Assembly: GCF_014211975.1 (NCBI RefSeq)
Contig: NZ_CP060084.1
Location: 3,669,001-3,733,000, forward strand
DNA: 64,000 nt
Source of the DNA: Teredinibacter haidensis
GTDB lineage: Bacteria; Pseudomonadota; Gammaproteobacteria; Pseudomonadales; Cellvibrionaceae
Reading direction: 5' to 3'
Each line of letters begins with the position of its first letter. Position 1 is the stretch's first letter. The translations under genes and the position numbers were made by a program. Of the stretch, positions 43,624 to 52,751 are shown in pieces. The notes beneath the pieces were generated by a model, which saw only the letters and a program-made list of their open reading frames with translations, ran no database searches and had not been told where the DNA came from.

Positions 43624-44268
43624 ATGTGCAAGCCTAGCAGTAAACGATCAACATCGCGTCAACTTCTCCCTGCTTTCCTCCTGGGTGTGGTCTTTTTTTG
43701 TCTTCCCCTCAGCAGCTACGCGCAGCACGTTTACTATCGCTACATTAACAAGGACGGGGTGAAAGTGCTCGATCACTACATACCTCCAGAGTACGCGCAA
43801 GACGGATACGAAGTGATTAACGCCTCCGGGCAGGTCGTCAAGGTGGTGCCGCCTGCGCCCTCGGAAGAGGATCTTGCACGCAATGCCGCAGAGCGCGAAA
43901 TTCAAGAAGTCTACGCCCGCCTGAAGCGACGCTACTCCTCCGCTAAAGAAATAGAATCAGCGAAGCAGCGTCGGCTGAAGAATATCAACACCAATATTTC
44001 TATTCTTAACGGCAATATCAGCGGCCTGAATAATCAGATTGAAAAAATCATGAGTAAAGCTGCCAGCTTCGAACGCAAAGGAAGCACGGTACCGGAAAAC
44101 CTTTTACAACAGCTGATAGACGTACGAGCGGAGTTAGCAATTGCAGACGAATTGATGCAGATTCGACAAGCCGAATACGAAGACGTAATAACAAAATACG
44201 ACGAAGATATTTCAGCCTTTTCTAAAGGGGTCGCGCTGGATAAATTATCCAAAGCCAAAATTCAGTGA
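43624..44268 (+). CDS. Periplasmic DUF4124-like coiled-coil protein
   Basis: The 214-residue product begins with a signal peptide (LLPAFLLGVVFFCLPLSSYA, cleavage after SYA), then YYRYINKDGVKVLDHYIPPE, which resembles the DUF4124 pattern (Y-R-W-x-D-x-x-G-x-x-x-x-x-D-x-P). A long helical coiled coil follows (about residues 85-205). It starts 5 nt after pyrE. The function is unknown. Confidence 0.7.
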   Translation: MCKPSSKRSTSRQLLPAFLLGVVFFCLPLSSYAQHVYYRYINKDGVKVLDHYIPPEYAQDGYEVINASGQVVKVVPPAPSEEDLARNAAEREIQEVYARLKRRYSSAKEIESAKQRRLKNINTNISILNGNISGLNNQIEKIMSKAASFERKGSTVPENLLQQLIDVRAELAIADELMQIRQAEYEDVITKYDEDISAFSKGVALDKLSKAKIQ

Positions 44269-44281
44269 TACCAGATTTTGC

Positions 44282-44890
44282 TTAGCTGTACTGCGGCTCT
44301 GCTGCCAAAATCCCATGCACCATATGGTGCCATTGCTGGGGCCAGTTAGCTGTCGGCAAACGTTTAAATTCACTGCGTACGTAAAGTGACATTTTGCCGT
44401 CCAGCAAGGCCATTAACAGCCCCACCGTTTCGATAACCGACATCCCGAAATGCAAACCTTCTTTTAATTCAGCCTCGCGGAATATTTGGCGTAATTGAGT
44501 TTCAAGCCGCTCGAATAACTGTATAACCCTAAGCCGCAAACGATCCGTTTCGCCAGCCAGGGCATCGCCTGTTAGTATGCGTGTAATACCGGGATTTCGT
44601 TCCGAAAACGCCAGCACAAGGTGCAGCATTTTTTCGCAACGAAGCAACGCATTTTCATTTTCAGAGTTGATAATAGAGATTCGAGAAAAAAGCGTTTCCT
44701 CGATAAACTCAATAAGCCCCTCGTACATTTTCGATTTGCTGGGAAAGTGGCGATAAAGGGCAGCCTCGGAAACACCGACCTCTTTCGCTAGCGCAGCAGT
44801 AGTGATACGCGCACCTGGGCTAACCTCTAACATATGGGCAAGAGCTTCGAGAATCTGCTGCCGACGCGGCTTTTTATTATTTGTATTCAT
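44282..44890 (-). CDS. slmA: SlmA nucleoid occlusion factor (TetR family)
   Basis: The 202-residue protein has the SlmA N-terminal TetR helix-turn-helix (RRQQILEALAHMLEVSPGAR, TTAALAKEVGVSEAALYRHF, PSKSKMYEGLIEFIEETLFS) and an all-helical C-terminal domain (ETVGLLMALLDGKMSLYVRS). SlmA binds specific chromosomal sites and blocks FtsZ ring assembly over the nucleoid. Length matches the family. Confidence 0.93.
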   Translation of the reverse strand: MNTNNKKPRRQQILEALAHMLEVSPGARITTAALAKEVGVSEAALYRHFPSKSKMYEGLIEFIEETLFSRISIINSENENALLRCEKMLHLVLAFSERNPGITRILTGDALAGETDRLRLRVIQLFERLETQLRQIFREAELKEGLHFGMSVIETVGLLMALLDGKMSLYVRSEFKRLPTANWPQQWHHMVHGILAAEPQYS

Positions 44891-45149
44891 TCAAACAGTT
44901 TCGTGGATAATGCTGGGACAACATCACCCAAAATGCAACTATTGTTGGGCGCATTCACTTTCACTACTACCATCGCCATTAAGCACGCTCTGACGATGAC
45001 ATAACTATACCACCTCGCAAAAAACAATCCTGATCAATCAAAACGAATGAAAACTGTCTTATAAATGTCACTATGACGCTTTATTATAGACAGGCAGACG
45101 TTTGCGCTCTCTTGCGATATTCTACTTAAAACAGTTAGGGACTTATCCT

Positions 45150-45169
45150 AGCGGCTAGCGTTAGCCGCT
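45150..45169. other. Hairpin downstream of argB in a 311-bp gap
   Basis: AGCGGCTA-gcgt-TAGCCGCT forms an 8-bp stem about 35 nt after the argB stop. There is no U tract on either strand, so it is a weak terminator candidate or RNA 3' stem. The rest of 44,891-45,201 shows nothing else I can name. Confidence 0.4.
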
Positions 45170-45201
45170 TCAACCGGATATTGATGCTATTAGTGAAATA
45201 C

Positions 45202-46143
45202 CTATCGTGATTGGTCGGTTATTAGGGTACCCACACCCGCATCTGTAAAAATTTCCAACAGAACTGCGTGAGGAACACGCCCATCAACAATATGGGCGCT
45301 GGCAACACCGGATTTAACCGCATCCAGCGCACAGCGAATTTTCGGCAACATTCCGCCGTGGATAGTGCCATCATCGATCAATTCATCAACGCGCTCCGTA
45401 CTGAGGCCGGTAAGTGTTTGCCCCTCTTTATCCTGCAATCCGCCGACGTTAGTCAACAACATTAATTTTTCGGCCTGTAAAACTTCGGCAACCTTACCGG
45501 CAACCAGATCAGCATTGATATTGTATGACGCTCCGTCGTCCCCAACACCAATGGGGGCGATTACAGGAATAAAATCGCTGCCTACCAACAAATCAATTAC
45601 AGCGCGATTAATCGATTTAACTTCACCGACGTGGCCAATATCAATAATTTCCGGCGCATCAATATTTGCCTGCTCTTCTTCACTCAAACAGCGGTTAAGC
45701 ACTAATTTTTTCGCTTGAATCAAATGACCGTCTTTGCCGGTAACACCGATGGCCTGGCCACCAGCACTATTAATTAAACTGACAATCTGTTTGTTAACAG
45801 TAGCGCCCAAAACCATTTCCACAACGTCCATGGTTTGGCTATCGGTAACGCGCATACCCTGAACAAACTCAGATTTAATCCCCAGTTTTTTTAACAACTC
45901 ACCAATTTGAGGCCCACCGCCATGAACCACAATAGGGTTCATGCCTACCAGCTTCATTAGCACTACATCACGAGCGAAGCTGTGCTGAAGTGCTTCATCG
46001 GTCATTGCATTGCCACCGTATTTAACAACGATAGTTTTACCGGTGAACTTTTGAATGTAAGGAAGGGCTTCGGTTAAAACTTCAGCAACCTGAGTAGGAT
46101 TATATTGAGAGGCTTGAGTAGTAATTGATTCTGTACCTTGCAT
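45202..46143 (-). CDS. argB: Acetylglutamate kinase
   Basis: The 313-residue enzyme phosphorylates N-acetylglutamate in arginine synthesis. Motifs are IVVKYGGNAM (nucleotide loop), PIVVHGGGPQIGELLKKLGI, FVQGMRVTD, GLQDKEGQTLTG and GGMLPKIRCALDAVKSGV. Its ATG shares a base with the algC stop region (46,143), so algC-argB is translationally coupled. Confidence 0.97.
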   Translation of the reverse strand: MQGTESITTQASQYNPTQVAEVLTEALPYIQKFTGKTIVVKYGGNAMTDEALQHSFARDVVLMKLVGMNPIVVHGGGPQIGELLKKLGIKSEFVQGMRVTDSQTMDVVEMVLGATVNKQIVSLINSAGGQAIGVTGKDGHLIQAKKLVLNRCLSEEEQANIDAPEIIDIGHVGEVKSINRAVIDLLVGSDFIPVIAPIGVGDDGASYNINADLVAGKVAEVLQAEKLMLLTNVGGLQDKEGQTLTGLSTERVDELIDDGTIHGGMLPKIRCALDAVKSGVASAHIVDGRVPHAVLLEIFTDAGVGTLITDQSR

Positions 46144-48680
46144 TACGAATTTTTGTTCCAGTCTACGTTAATTGTATTGTCTATCGCTCTAAGTTCTTTG
46201 ACAAAAAGCGATTTTAATTGATGCAGCGCATTTTCATCATCAGCCTCAAAACGAAGCGTTAGATGCGCAGAGGTGTTGGATGCTCGAATCAATCCCCAGC
46301 CATTGGAATAATCAACACGCATTCCGTCCAGAGTGGTGATTTTTCCGTTGCCAAACTGGCCCTTCTCAATAATGGATTTAATAATGTCGAATTTTTTATC
46401 TTCGGCCACATCAACACGAATTTCCGGGCTACTTGGTGATTCGGGAAATGCCGCGAATATCTCGTCCAGCGTTTCGCCCTGTAAACTCAAAATTTCTATT
46501 AATCTTGCTGCAGCATACAGACCATCATCAAAACCGAACCAGCGATCTTTTATAAAGATATGCCCGGAATATTCACCACCAACCAACGCACCCGTCTCAA
46601 CCATCTTCGCTTTCATGGGAGAGTGTCCGGTCTTCCACATAATAGGTCGACCGCCAACCTCGGTAATGCAGTTATTTAAATGGCGTGTACTCTTTACGTC
46701 GAAGACAACATCCGCTCCGGGGTTGCGGGATACAATATCGCGCGCAAACAACATAAGTAAACGATCTGGCCAAATGATTTTACCTGAACCTGTCACTACA
46801 ACGATACGATCGCCATCGCCATCGAGCGCCACTCCGAGATCCGCCTTCACCTCTTTCACTTTAGCGATGAGTGCGCTGAGGTTCGACTCTATGGTGGGGT
46901 CTGGGTCATGGTTAGGGAAGTTGCCATCCAACTCACAGAACAACGGTGTGACCTGGCAACCCAGCTCTTCAAACAAACGCGGCGCCACCATGCCTGCAAC
47001 GGCGTTGGCAGCATCGATTACAATCGACACATCGCCTGCCAGCGCAACATCGGAAAAGATAGTATCGATATAGTTGGGCACAATATCCAGGCGCATTTCT
47101 TCGCCCTTACCCTGATAAACATTGTTCGCCATCATGCGTGAGCGTATCGCTTTAATGTCGTGCTCGGAACGGCATTTCCCCTTCATAACCACCTTAAATC
47201 CATTTTGATGGCCTGGGTTATGGCTGGCGGTCACCATTACACCGCTGGAGCTCGCATCAAGCGTTTCGGTCGCAAAGTAGAGTAACGGAGTAGGAACCGT
47301 TCCGATATTTAAGACCTGGCAACCGCTACTGAGGATACCGCGAATAAGGTACTCCGTTAACTTAGGGCTGTGCAGACGCGCGTCGCGAGCAACGATTAAC
47401 GTATTCTCGCCCAAATCCAGCGCTTCACTACCCAATGCCCGACCGAGAGCTTCAGCAAAGCCCTCATCTATATCCGTACCGTAATCACCACGAATATCAT
47501 AGGCACGAAATATATGGTCGGGAATGTCCAACCCACTCTCCTGATCAGCACTCTGCTGCTCTGAAGCCAGTAAAGCGGCAGAATCCGTGCCTTTTTCTTC
47601 GTCTTCCAATCCTAACAGCTCTTGATCTTCCTCTGCGATATCAACATCCAGAATATCGGTTTTCCGATACAGGTTTCCGCTAACGTCTTCTACTGTCTCT
47701 GTACCTGCTGCAACAGCTGAAATGGTTTCCCATGCACCCTTAGCCTTACCCTGAGCAAGCACTACCTGAATACGCTCGCCTAAACGACTACCCAGCCAGA
47801 GTGCCGCTCCGATAAGTACGATGGAAAAGACCCCGAGACCCGTCAACAAAAAAGGAATATTAACCCGGGCCTGTTCCGACATACGATAGCCTGGAGAAAA
47901 CCTAACCTCCCAGGGCGTATCGGCAACCGCCACCTGCTGAGCGGCGGCCACTGAATCACCCGCATAACGTGTAATAATCTGTGGTTTGCCGGTATTAAAC
48001 ATCTGCAACAACGTTATGTCGCCCATACCAATATTGTTTTGCTCAAGTACTTTAGTGAGGCCATCCACCTTCAGGCTGACCAACATGCTGCCTATCGCAG
48101 GTTGCTCCCCCGTCGCCGGAACTGGGCTCACAAAACTCAGTAGGCGGTCCTTACCCAACACTACAGCCTCCGGCTGCAATGGCATACGGTTCTCGGCGAA
48201 ACGAATGAGTTCCAGCTCAGAAAAACGAATTGGAGGATAGATTTCGGCATCGTGTTTAGCGCTACCACGCGCAAAAAACCGCACACTGACCACATCTTCC
48301 AATTGCTCGCTCAACATCTTTGAGTAACGCTCTAGCGTTTCGGTATCGTTGACGATCAAGCCAGTACTTAACAGGGGCTTACCAGCAAATTGCGCAACCG
48401 TTTTTTGCACGGAGTGTACGTAAATCTCGACATTTCGCGCACTCAACTCGGCGCGCTGCCTGGCGAGCTGCTGGAGTTTATCTTCTTGCTTTACGACAAC
48501 TTCTGAACGATGAACCGCGCTCACAAGATACGCGCTGATTAGACCAGCAAGCAACATCCCCGCTATTCGACAAATAGCAACAGGAGAAATTTTTACTTTC
48601 TTTTCAGTTGTATCTTCAACGTCTGCTGTTGTAATTTGCTGCCGATCAGGGTCTGAAAATTTTTCAAAGTTATCAGTCAC
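46143..48680 (-). CDS. algC: Phosphomannomutase/phosphoglucomutase, long membrane-anchored form
   Basis: The 845-residue protein has an N-terminal extension of about 380 residues with two membrane segments (about 33-54 and 265-290) flanking a periplasmic sensor-like domain. The catalytic AlgC domain follows from FRAYDIRGDYG: catalytic Ser in VTASHNP, metal loop DGDGDRIVVV, sugar-binding GEYSGH and phosphate-binding RASNTSAHLTLRF. It interconverts 1- and 6-phosphates of mannose and glucose for exopolysaccharide and LPS. The classic Pseudomonas enzyme is about 460 residues, so this is the extended form. Confidence 0.95.
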   Translation of the reverse strand: MTDNFEKFSDPDRQQITTADVEDTTEKKVKISPVAICRIAGMLLAGLISAYLVSAVHRSEVVVKQEDKLQQLARQRAELSARNVEIYVHSVQKTVAQFAGKPLLSTGLIVNDTETLERYSKMLSEQLEDVVSVRFFARGSAKHDAEIYPPIRFSELELIRFAENRMPLQPEAVVLGKDRLLSFVSPVPATGEQPAIGSMLVSLKVDGLTKVLEQNNIGMGDITLLQMFNTGKPQIITRYAGDSVAAAQQVAVADTPWEVRFSPGYRMSEQARVNIPFLLTGLGVFSIVLIGAALWLGSRLGERIQVVLAQGKAKGAWETISAVAAGTETVEDVSGNLYRKTDILDVDIAEEDQELLGLEDEEKGTDSAALLASEQQSADQESGLDIPDHIFRAYDIRGDYGTDIDEGFAEALGRALGSEALDLGENTLIVARDARLHSPKLTEYLIRGILSSGCQVLNIGTVPTPLLYFATETLDASSSGVMVTASHNPGHQNGFKVVMKGKCRSEHDIKAIRSRMMANNVYQGKGEEMRLDIVPNYIDTIFSDVALAGDVSIVIDAANAVAGMVAPRLFEELGCQVTPLFCELDGNFPNHDPDPTIESNLSALIAKVKEVKADLGVALDGDGDRIVVVTGSGKIIWPDRLLMLFARDIVSRNPGADVVFDVKSTRHLNNCITEVGGRPIMWKTGHSPMKAKMVETGALVGGEYSGHIFIKDRWFGFDDGLYAAARLIEILSLQGETLDEIFAAFPESPSSPEIRVDVAEDKKFDIIKSIIEKGQFGNGKITTLDGMRVDYSNGWGLIRASNTSAHLTLRFEADDENALHQLKSLFVKELRAIDNTINVDWNKNS

Positions 48681-48715
48681 CAGTTATTCCTTGTTTCTAT
48701 ATATTTTATGTTTTT

Positions 48716-49957
48716 TTATGTCAGCTCATACGACTGCTGCGCAATCCATTGAACAAGATCGCGAGCTAGCTGTGCTTTACTGCGTTTTTTATAATGCTCA
48801 ACCATTCCTGCTGAAGTGAATACTTTAACCGTATTGTCATCGCTGTCGAAGCCAATATCTTCCTGAGAAACATCATTGGCGACAATCGCATGCAAACCTT
48901 TACGCTCCAGTTTTTCCATTGCGTACTCATCTATTTGCTCGGTCTCTGCAGCAAAGCCAACAACAAAGCGCTCTCCGGGTAAGGCCGCAACAGCGGCAAC
49001 GATATCGGGGTTTTTGACCAACTCAATAACCATCTCATCGGCGCTGCTTTTTTTCATTTTTTGCGTGGCAACAGACTTGGGCCGATAATCGGCAACGGCA
49101 GCAGCGGCAATAACAATATCTGCGGTATCCACTTCTGCTATGACCGCTTCATACATTTCCTGCGCCGATTCAACAGGCCTATATTCTACACGGGTCGGCA
49201 CAGCCAACTTCGTTGGGCCGCTCACCAATACTACCTGCGCACCAGCTTCCACCGCTGCATCAGCCAGAGCATAACCCATTTTACCCGAGCTTCGATTACT
49301 GATATAGCGCACAGGATCGAGCGCCTCAAGGGTTGGGCCGGCGGTTATCAGCACACGCCTGCCAGCCAGATGTCCGCAAACAAATTGACTTGCTGCAGCT
49401 TGTGCGAGCTCTTCAATATCCAGCATACGGCCGGGGCCATAATCGCCACAAGCCTGCTCACCAACGCCAGGGCCAGCAATGATCATACCCATCTTTTTTA
49501 AGGTAGCAATATTGCGCTGGGTTGCACTTTGCAGCCACATGGTTTGATTCATCGCCGGAGCGATAACGGTTTTAGCGTGAGTCGCTAGACTCAGGGTTGT
49601 CAGCAAATCGGAAGCTTCACCACAGGCTAACTTTGCAAGCACGTTGGCTGTCGCTGGAGCTATTAACAGCAGATCTGCCCAGCGAGCCAATTCGATATGC
49701 CCCATACCCGCTTCGGCGTCGGCATCCAATGTTGAGGTATGAACCGTGTTACCGGACAGCGCCTGCAGCGTCAGGGGCGTTACAAACTCCTGGGCAGCTC
49801 GACTCATCACCACACGCACGTTTGCACCCACGCCTTTAAAGCAGCGCACCAATTCGGCACATTTGTAGGCGGCAATACCTCCGGTGATTCCCAGCAAAAT
49901 ATTCTTATTGGTCAACGAGTGGAGATTAATCGGCTCGGCGCTATCACTCATGTGCAA
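48716..49957 (-). CDS. coaBC: Bifunctional phosphopantothenoylcysteine decarboxylase/synthetase
   Basis: The 413-residue enzyme makes 4'-phosphopantetheine for coenzyme A. The CoaC half has LLGITGGIAAYK, the flavin-binding PAMNQTMW and active-site ACGDYGPGRM; the CoaB half has VLITAGPTLEALDPVRYISN, RSSGKMGYALADAA and VKNPDIVAAVAA. It follows algC with only 35 nt between; in Pseudomonas the dut gene sits there. Confidence 0.97.
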   Translation of the reverse strand: MHMSDSAEPINLHSLTNKNILLGITGGIAAYKCAELVRCFKGVGANVRVVMSRAAQEFVTPLTLQALSGNTVHTSTLDADAEAGMGHIELARWADLLLIAPATANVLAKLACGEASDLLTTLSLATHAKTVIAPAMNQTMWLQSATQRNIATLKKMGMIIAGPGVGEQACGDYGPGRMLDIEELAQAAASQFVCGHLAGRRVLITAGPTLEALDPVRYISNRSSGKMGYALADAAVEAGAQVVLVSGPTKLAVPTRVEYRPVESAQEMYEAVIAEVDTADIVIAAAAVADYRPKSVATQKMKKSSADEMVIELVKNPDIVAAVAALPGERFVVGFAAETEQIDEYAMEKLERKGLHAIVANDVSQEDIGFDSDDNTVKVFTSAGMVEHYKKRSKAQLARDLVQWIAQQSYELT

Positions 49958-50064
49958 ACTCTTTGATCTGAAATGGAGTTATCTGCCTTTTTATTGGCAA
50001 GTAACTAGCAGGTCGCTAAGATACCATTTTCAGGAAGACGAATGAACTTAACAAGGATGAGGAC

Positions 50065-50739
50065 ATGGCAATTACCGACTGGCCGGCAAACGAAAGGCCT
50101 CGCGAAAAACTTCTCTCTAAAGGCGCCTACGCGCTATCCGATGCCGAACTGCTCGCCATATTTTTACGCACCGGCTGCACGGGAAAGTCTGCGGTGGATC
50201 TCGCTCGTGAACTACTTACCCACTTCGGCGGCCTACGACCACTGCTAAGCTCAAGCCAGACGGAATTTTGCCGCGGCCTTGGCCTCGGCAGTGCAAAATA
50301 CGCTCAACTACAAGCGGTGCTGGAAATGTCGCGCCGACACTTTGGTGAACAACTGAAACGGGAACAACACTTCACCAGTAGCCGCGCTGTAAAAAATTAC
50401 CTTCAGCTACAGTTGCGCGATCGCAGCTCGGAAGTATTCGCCGCTCTTTTTCTCGACAGCCAGCACCACCTAATCGCCTTCGACGAACTCTTTCAAGGCA
50501 CCATCGATGGTGCCGCAGTCTACCCGAGAGAAGTTGTAAAACGTGCGCTGAGCCACAACGCCGCCGCTGTCATTTTTGCCCACAATCACCCCTCCGGTAT
50601 CGCAGAGCCCAGCAATGCAGACCACAGCATTACCCAGCGCTTGAAGGACGCCTTACAACTGGTGGACATTCGCACTCTGGACCACCTAATTGTGGGCGAA
50701 AGCCATACCACCTCATTCGCTGAAAATGGCTGGCTCTAG
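50065..50739 (+). CDS. radC: RadC/YeeS-type JAMM-domain protein
   Basis: The 224-residue protein starts after GATGAGGAC and has an N-terminal helix-hairpin-helix region (RPREKLLSKGAYALSDAELL) and a C-terminal JAMM/MPN+ domain with HNHPSGIAEPSNAD, the metal-binding H-x-H-x-x-x-x-x-x-x-S-x-x-D. The role in DNA repair is disputed. It is divergent from coaBC, as in other gammaproteobacteria. Confidence 0.95.
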   Translation: MAITDWPANERPREKLLSKGAYALSDAELLAIFLRTGCTGKSAVDLARELLTHFGGLRPLLSSSQTEFCRGLGLGSAKYAQLQAVLEMSRRHFGEQLKREQHFTSSRAVKNYLQLQLRDRSSEVFAALFLDSQHHLIAFDELFQGTIDGAAVYPREVVKRALSHNAAAVIFAHNHPSGIAEPSNADHSITQRLKDALQLVDIRTLDHLIVGESHTTSFAENGWL

Positions 50740-50871
50740 AGCAACCCCGCCAATTTTTACCTAGCGACAGCCCCGTGGCCGCTATAATATGGAAATACCT
50801 ATAGGGCCCAGCGCCCGCCCTGGGATCGTTTACGATTCCAAAAAATACAATCAAAAAAACAGAGACCACCT

Positions 50872-51975
50872 ATGATTACCCTACGTACGTTCATTAACCC
50901 TATCGCATTCGCGTTGCTGGCACTGTTCACTGCCAATATCGCCAGCGCGAGCAATACGGCCACCCCCGCCAAAGGCGAATGGTGGAACGCACCCTACCCC
51001 ACCCCCTTTGACGCGAGCACACTAAAAAACGATATGAGCTTCGTTCGTGTTGAAGGCAATAAGCTAGTAAACGAAAGCGGCGATACCGTTGTGTTTCGCG
51101 GCGTTAATATTTCCGACCCCGATAAACTCAGCCTCAATGGCAAGTGGAGCAAGGCCCACTTCGTGGCAGTAAAATCCTACGGTGCAAATGTTGTGCGGCT
51201 TCCGGTGCACCCCGTAGCGTGGCAAAAACGAGGCAAGCACGAATACTTTAAGCTGCTCGACCAGGCTGTACAGTGGGCCAACGAGCTCAACCTCTACCTG
51301 ATTATCGACTGGCACTCCATTGGCAACCTGAAAAGTGGCCTCTACCAGCACCCCATGTACAACACTACCGAGCAGGAAACCCAGGAGTTCTGGCGCCAAG
51401 TCGCTTTCCGCTACAAGGGAGTTTCAACCATTGCCGTTTACGAACTGTTTAACGAACCCACTCTCTACAACGGCCAGCTCGGGCAGATTACCTGGGACGA
51501 ATGGCGTGAAATTAACGAAAACCTGATCTCCATTATTTACGCTCACGATACAGATGTTATTCCGATGGTTGCCGGCTTTAACTGGGCCTACGATCTGACC
51601 AACGTAAAGAAAAAGCCATTTCGCGCCAAGGGTATCGCTTACGCCGCACACCCCTATCCGATGAAGAGCAACAAACCTGCAGCAGAAAAGCCTAAGGACT
51701 GGGAAAAAACCTGGGGCTATGTCGCCAAGTCCTACCCTATAATCGCTACCGAAATAGGATGGATGGACGAGAACCTGCCCGGCGCACACGTCCCAGTAAT
51801 GGATGACGGTAGCTACGGCCCAGCTATCGTGAAGTATATGGCTGACCGCGGCATTTCCTGGACCGTATGGTGCTTTGATCCCGACTGGCCACCACAAATG
51901 ATTTCCGACTGGGAGTACACTCCAACCGAACAGGGCGAGTTCTTCCGCAAGGTCATGCTGGAAGCAAATAAGTAG
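50872..51975 (+). CDS. Secreted GH5-family glycoside hydrolase (cellulase-like)
   Basis: The 367-residue product has a signal peptide (IAFALLALFTANIASASN, cleavage near residue 27) and a GH5 catalytic domain: FRGVNISDPDKLSLNGKWSK, VVRLPVHP, LIIDWHS, general acid Glu195 in YELFNEPTLYNG, AAHPYP and nucleophile Glu294 in IATEIGWMDE. GH5 retaining enzymes cut cellulose, mannan or related beta-glycans. There is no carbohydrate-binding module or linker. Its place between radC and rpmB, usually adjacent core genes, marks it as an insertion into a conserved neighbourhood. Confidence 0.9.
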   Translation: MITLRTFINPIAFALLALFTANIASASNTATPAKGEWWNAPYPTPFDASTLKNDMSFVRVEGNKLVNESGDTVVFRGVNISDPDKLSLNGKWSKAHFVAVKSYGANVVRLPVHPVAWQKRGKHEYFKLLDQAVQWANELNLYLIIDWHSIGNLKSGLYQHPMYNTTEQETQEFWRQVAFRYKGVSTIAVYELFNEPTLYNGQLGQITWDEWREINENLISIIYAHDTDVIPMVAGFNWAYDLTNVKKKPFRAKGIAYAAHPYPMKSNKPAAEKPKDWEKTWGYVAKSYPIIATEIGWMDENLPGAHVPVMDDGSYGPAIVKYMADRGISWTVWCFDPDWPPQMISDWEYTPTEQGEFFRKVMLEANK

Positions 51976-52066
51976 CGCTAAAACCCGATAAGGCCTGTTA
52001 GCGCCAAGCCGCTGACAGGCTGTACGCACTATTCGCGGAATCGCTGCAAAGAAATAAGATTCTCGG

Positions 52067-52095
52067 TTGCTATTGCCCCCTCATTTTGGTATAAA
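52067..52095 (+). promoter_or_regulatory. Promoter of rpmB-rpmG
   Basis: TTGCTA (52,067-52,072) and TATAAA (52,090-52,095) are separated by 17 nt, about 146 nt before the rpmB ATG. A good sigma-70 match that leaves a sizeable leader. Confidence 0.5.
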
Positions 52096-52240
52096 ACGCG
52101 CCTCTTTTCGGCCAGGCCCCGCTATCAGCGTAATTTTTAGCCGATTGGGCCGAATTTAATCCGATTTGAAACATTTATTTTGACTACTGGCGCACTTGCC
52201 GTGGTCCTACACCTACTGACTAATATGAAGAGGTAAGACA

Positions 52241-52477
52241 ATGGCTAAGGTATGTCAGGTTACTGGTAAACGTCCGGTAACAGGCCACAACGTATCTCAC
52301 GCAAAAAACCACACTAAGCGTCGTTTTTTGCCAAACTTGCATACTCACCGTTTTTGGATTGAGTCTGAGAAGCGCTTTGTAAAATTGCGTATTTCCAGCA
52401 AGGGTATGCGTATCATTGATAAAAACGGTATCGAGTCTGTGCTGGCCGACATCCGTTCCCGCGGCGAAAAAGTTTAA
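52241..52477 (+). CDS. rpmB: 50S ribosomal protein L28
   Basis: The 78-residue basic protein starts MAKVCQVTGKRPVTGHNVSH and continues AKNHTKRRFLPNLHTHRFWI, the L28 signature. An AAGAGG ribosome-binding site lies upstream. It is the first gene of the rpmB-rpmG pair. Confidence 0.98.
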   Translation: MAKVCQVTGKRPVTGHNVSHAKNHTKRRFLPNLHTHRFWIESEKRFVKLRISSKGMRIIDKNGIESVLADIRSRGEKV

Positions 52478-52504
52478 GCCTCGGCATAACTCTGGAGAAT
52501 CAAC

Positions 52505-52660
52505 ATGCGCGATAAAATCCGTTTGAATTCAAGTGCCGGCACCGGTCACTTTTACACTACCGACAAAAACAAACGTACTATGCCGGGCAAAATGGAGATC
52601 AAAAAATACGATCCCGTTGTTCGCAAGCACGTTATGTATAAAGAAGGCAAAATTAAGTAG
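52505..52660 (+). CDS. rpmG: 50S ribosomal protein L33
   Basis: A 51-residue protein starting MRDKIRLNSSAGTGHFYTTD, then KNKRTMPGKMEIKKYDPVVR and KHVMYKEGKIK, the L33 pattern of the zinc-free type (no C-x-x-C). It starts 27 nt after rpmB and is followed by a clear terminator. Confidence 0.98.
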   Translation: MRDKIRLNSSAGTGHFYTTDKNKRTMPGKMEIKKYDPVVRKHVMYKEGKIK

Positions 52661-52680
52661 ATTGCTTTTTGAATATTGAA

Positions 52681-52705
52681 AACCCGGCAACCGCCGGGTT
52701 TTTTT
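52681..52705 (+). terminator. Rho-independent terminator after rpmG
   Basis: AACCCGGC-aacc-GCCGGGTT followed by TTTTT: a GC-rich stem and U tract about 20 nt after rpmG. Confidence 0.9.
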
Positions 52706-52751
52706 CGTTTAGCGACAACACAATCATCTACCCTACTGTAAAACCTACGCA

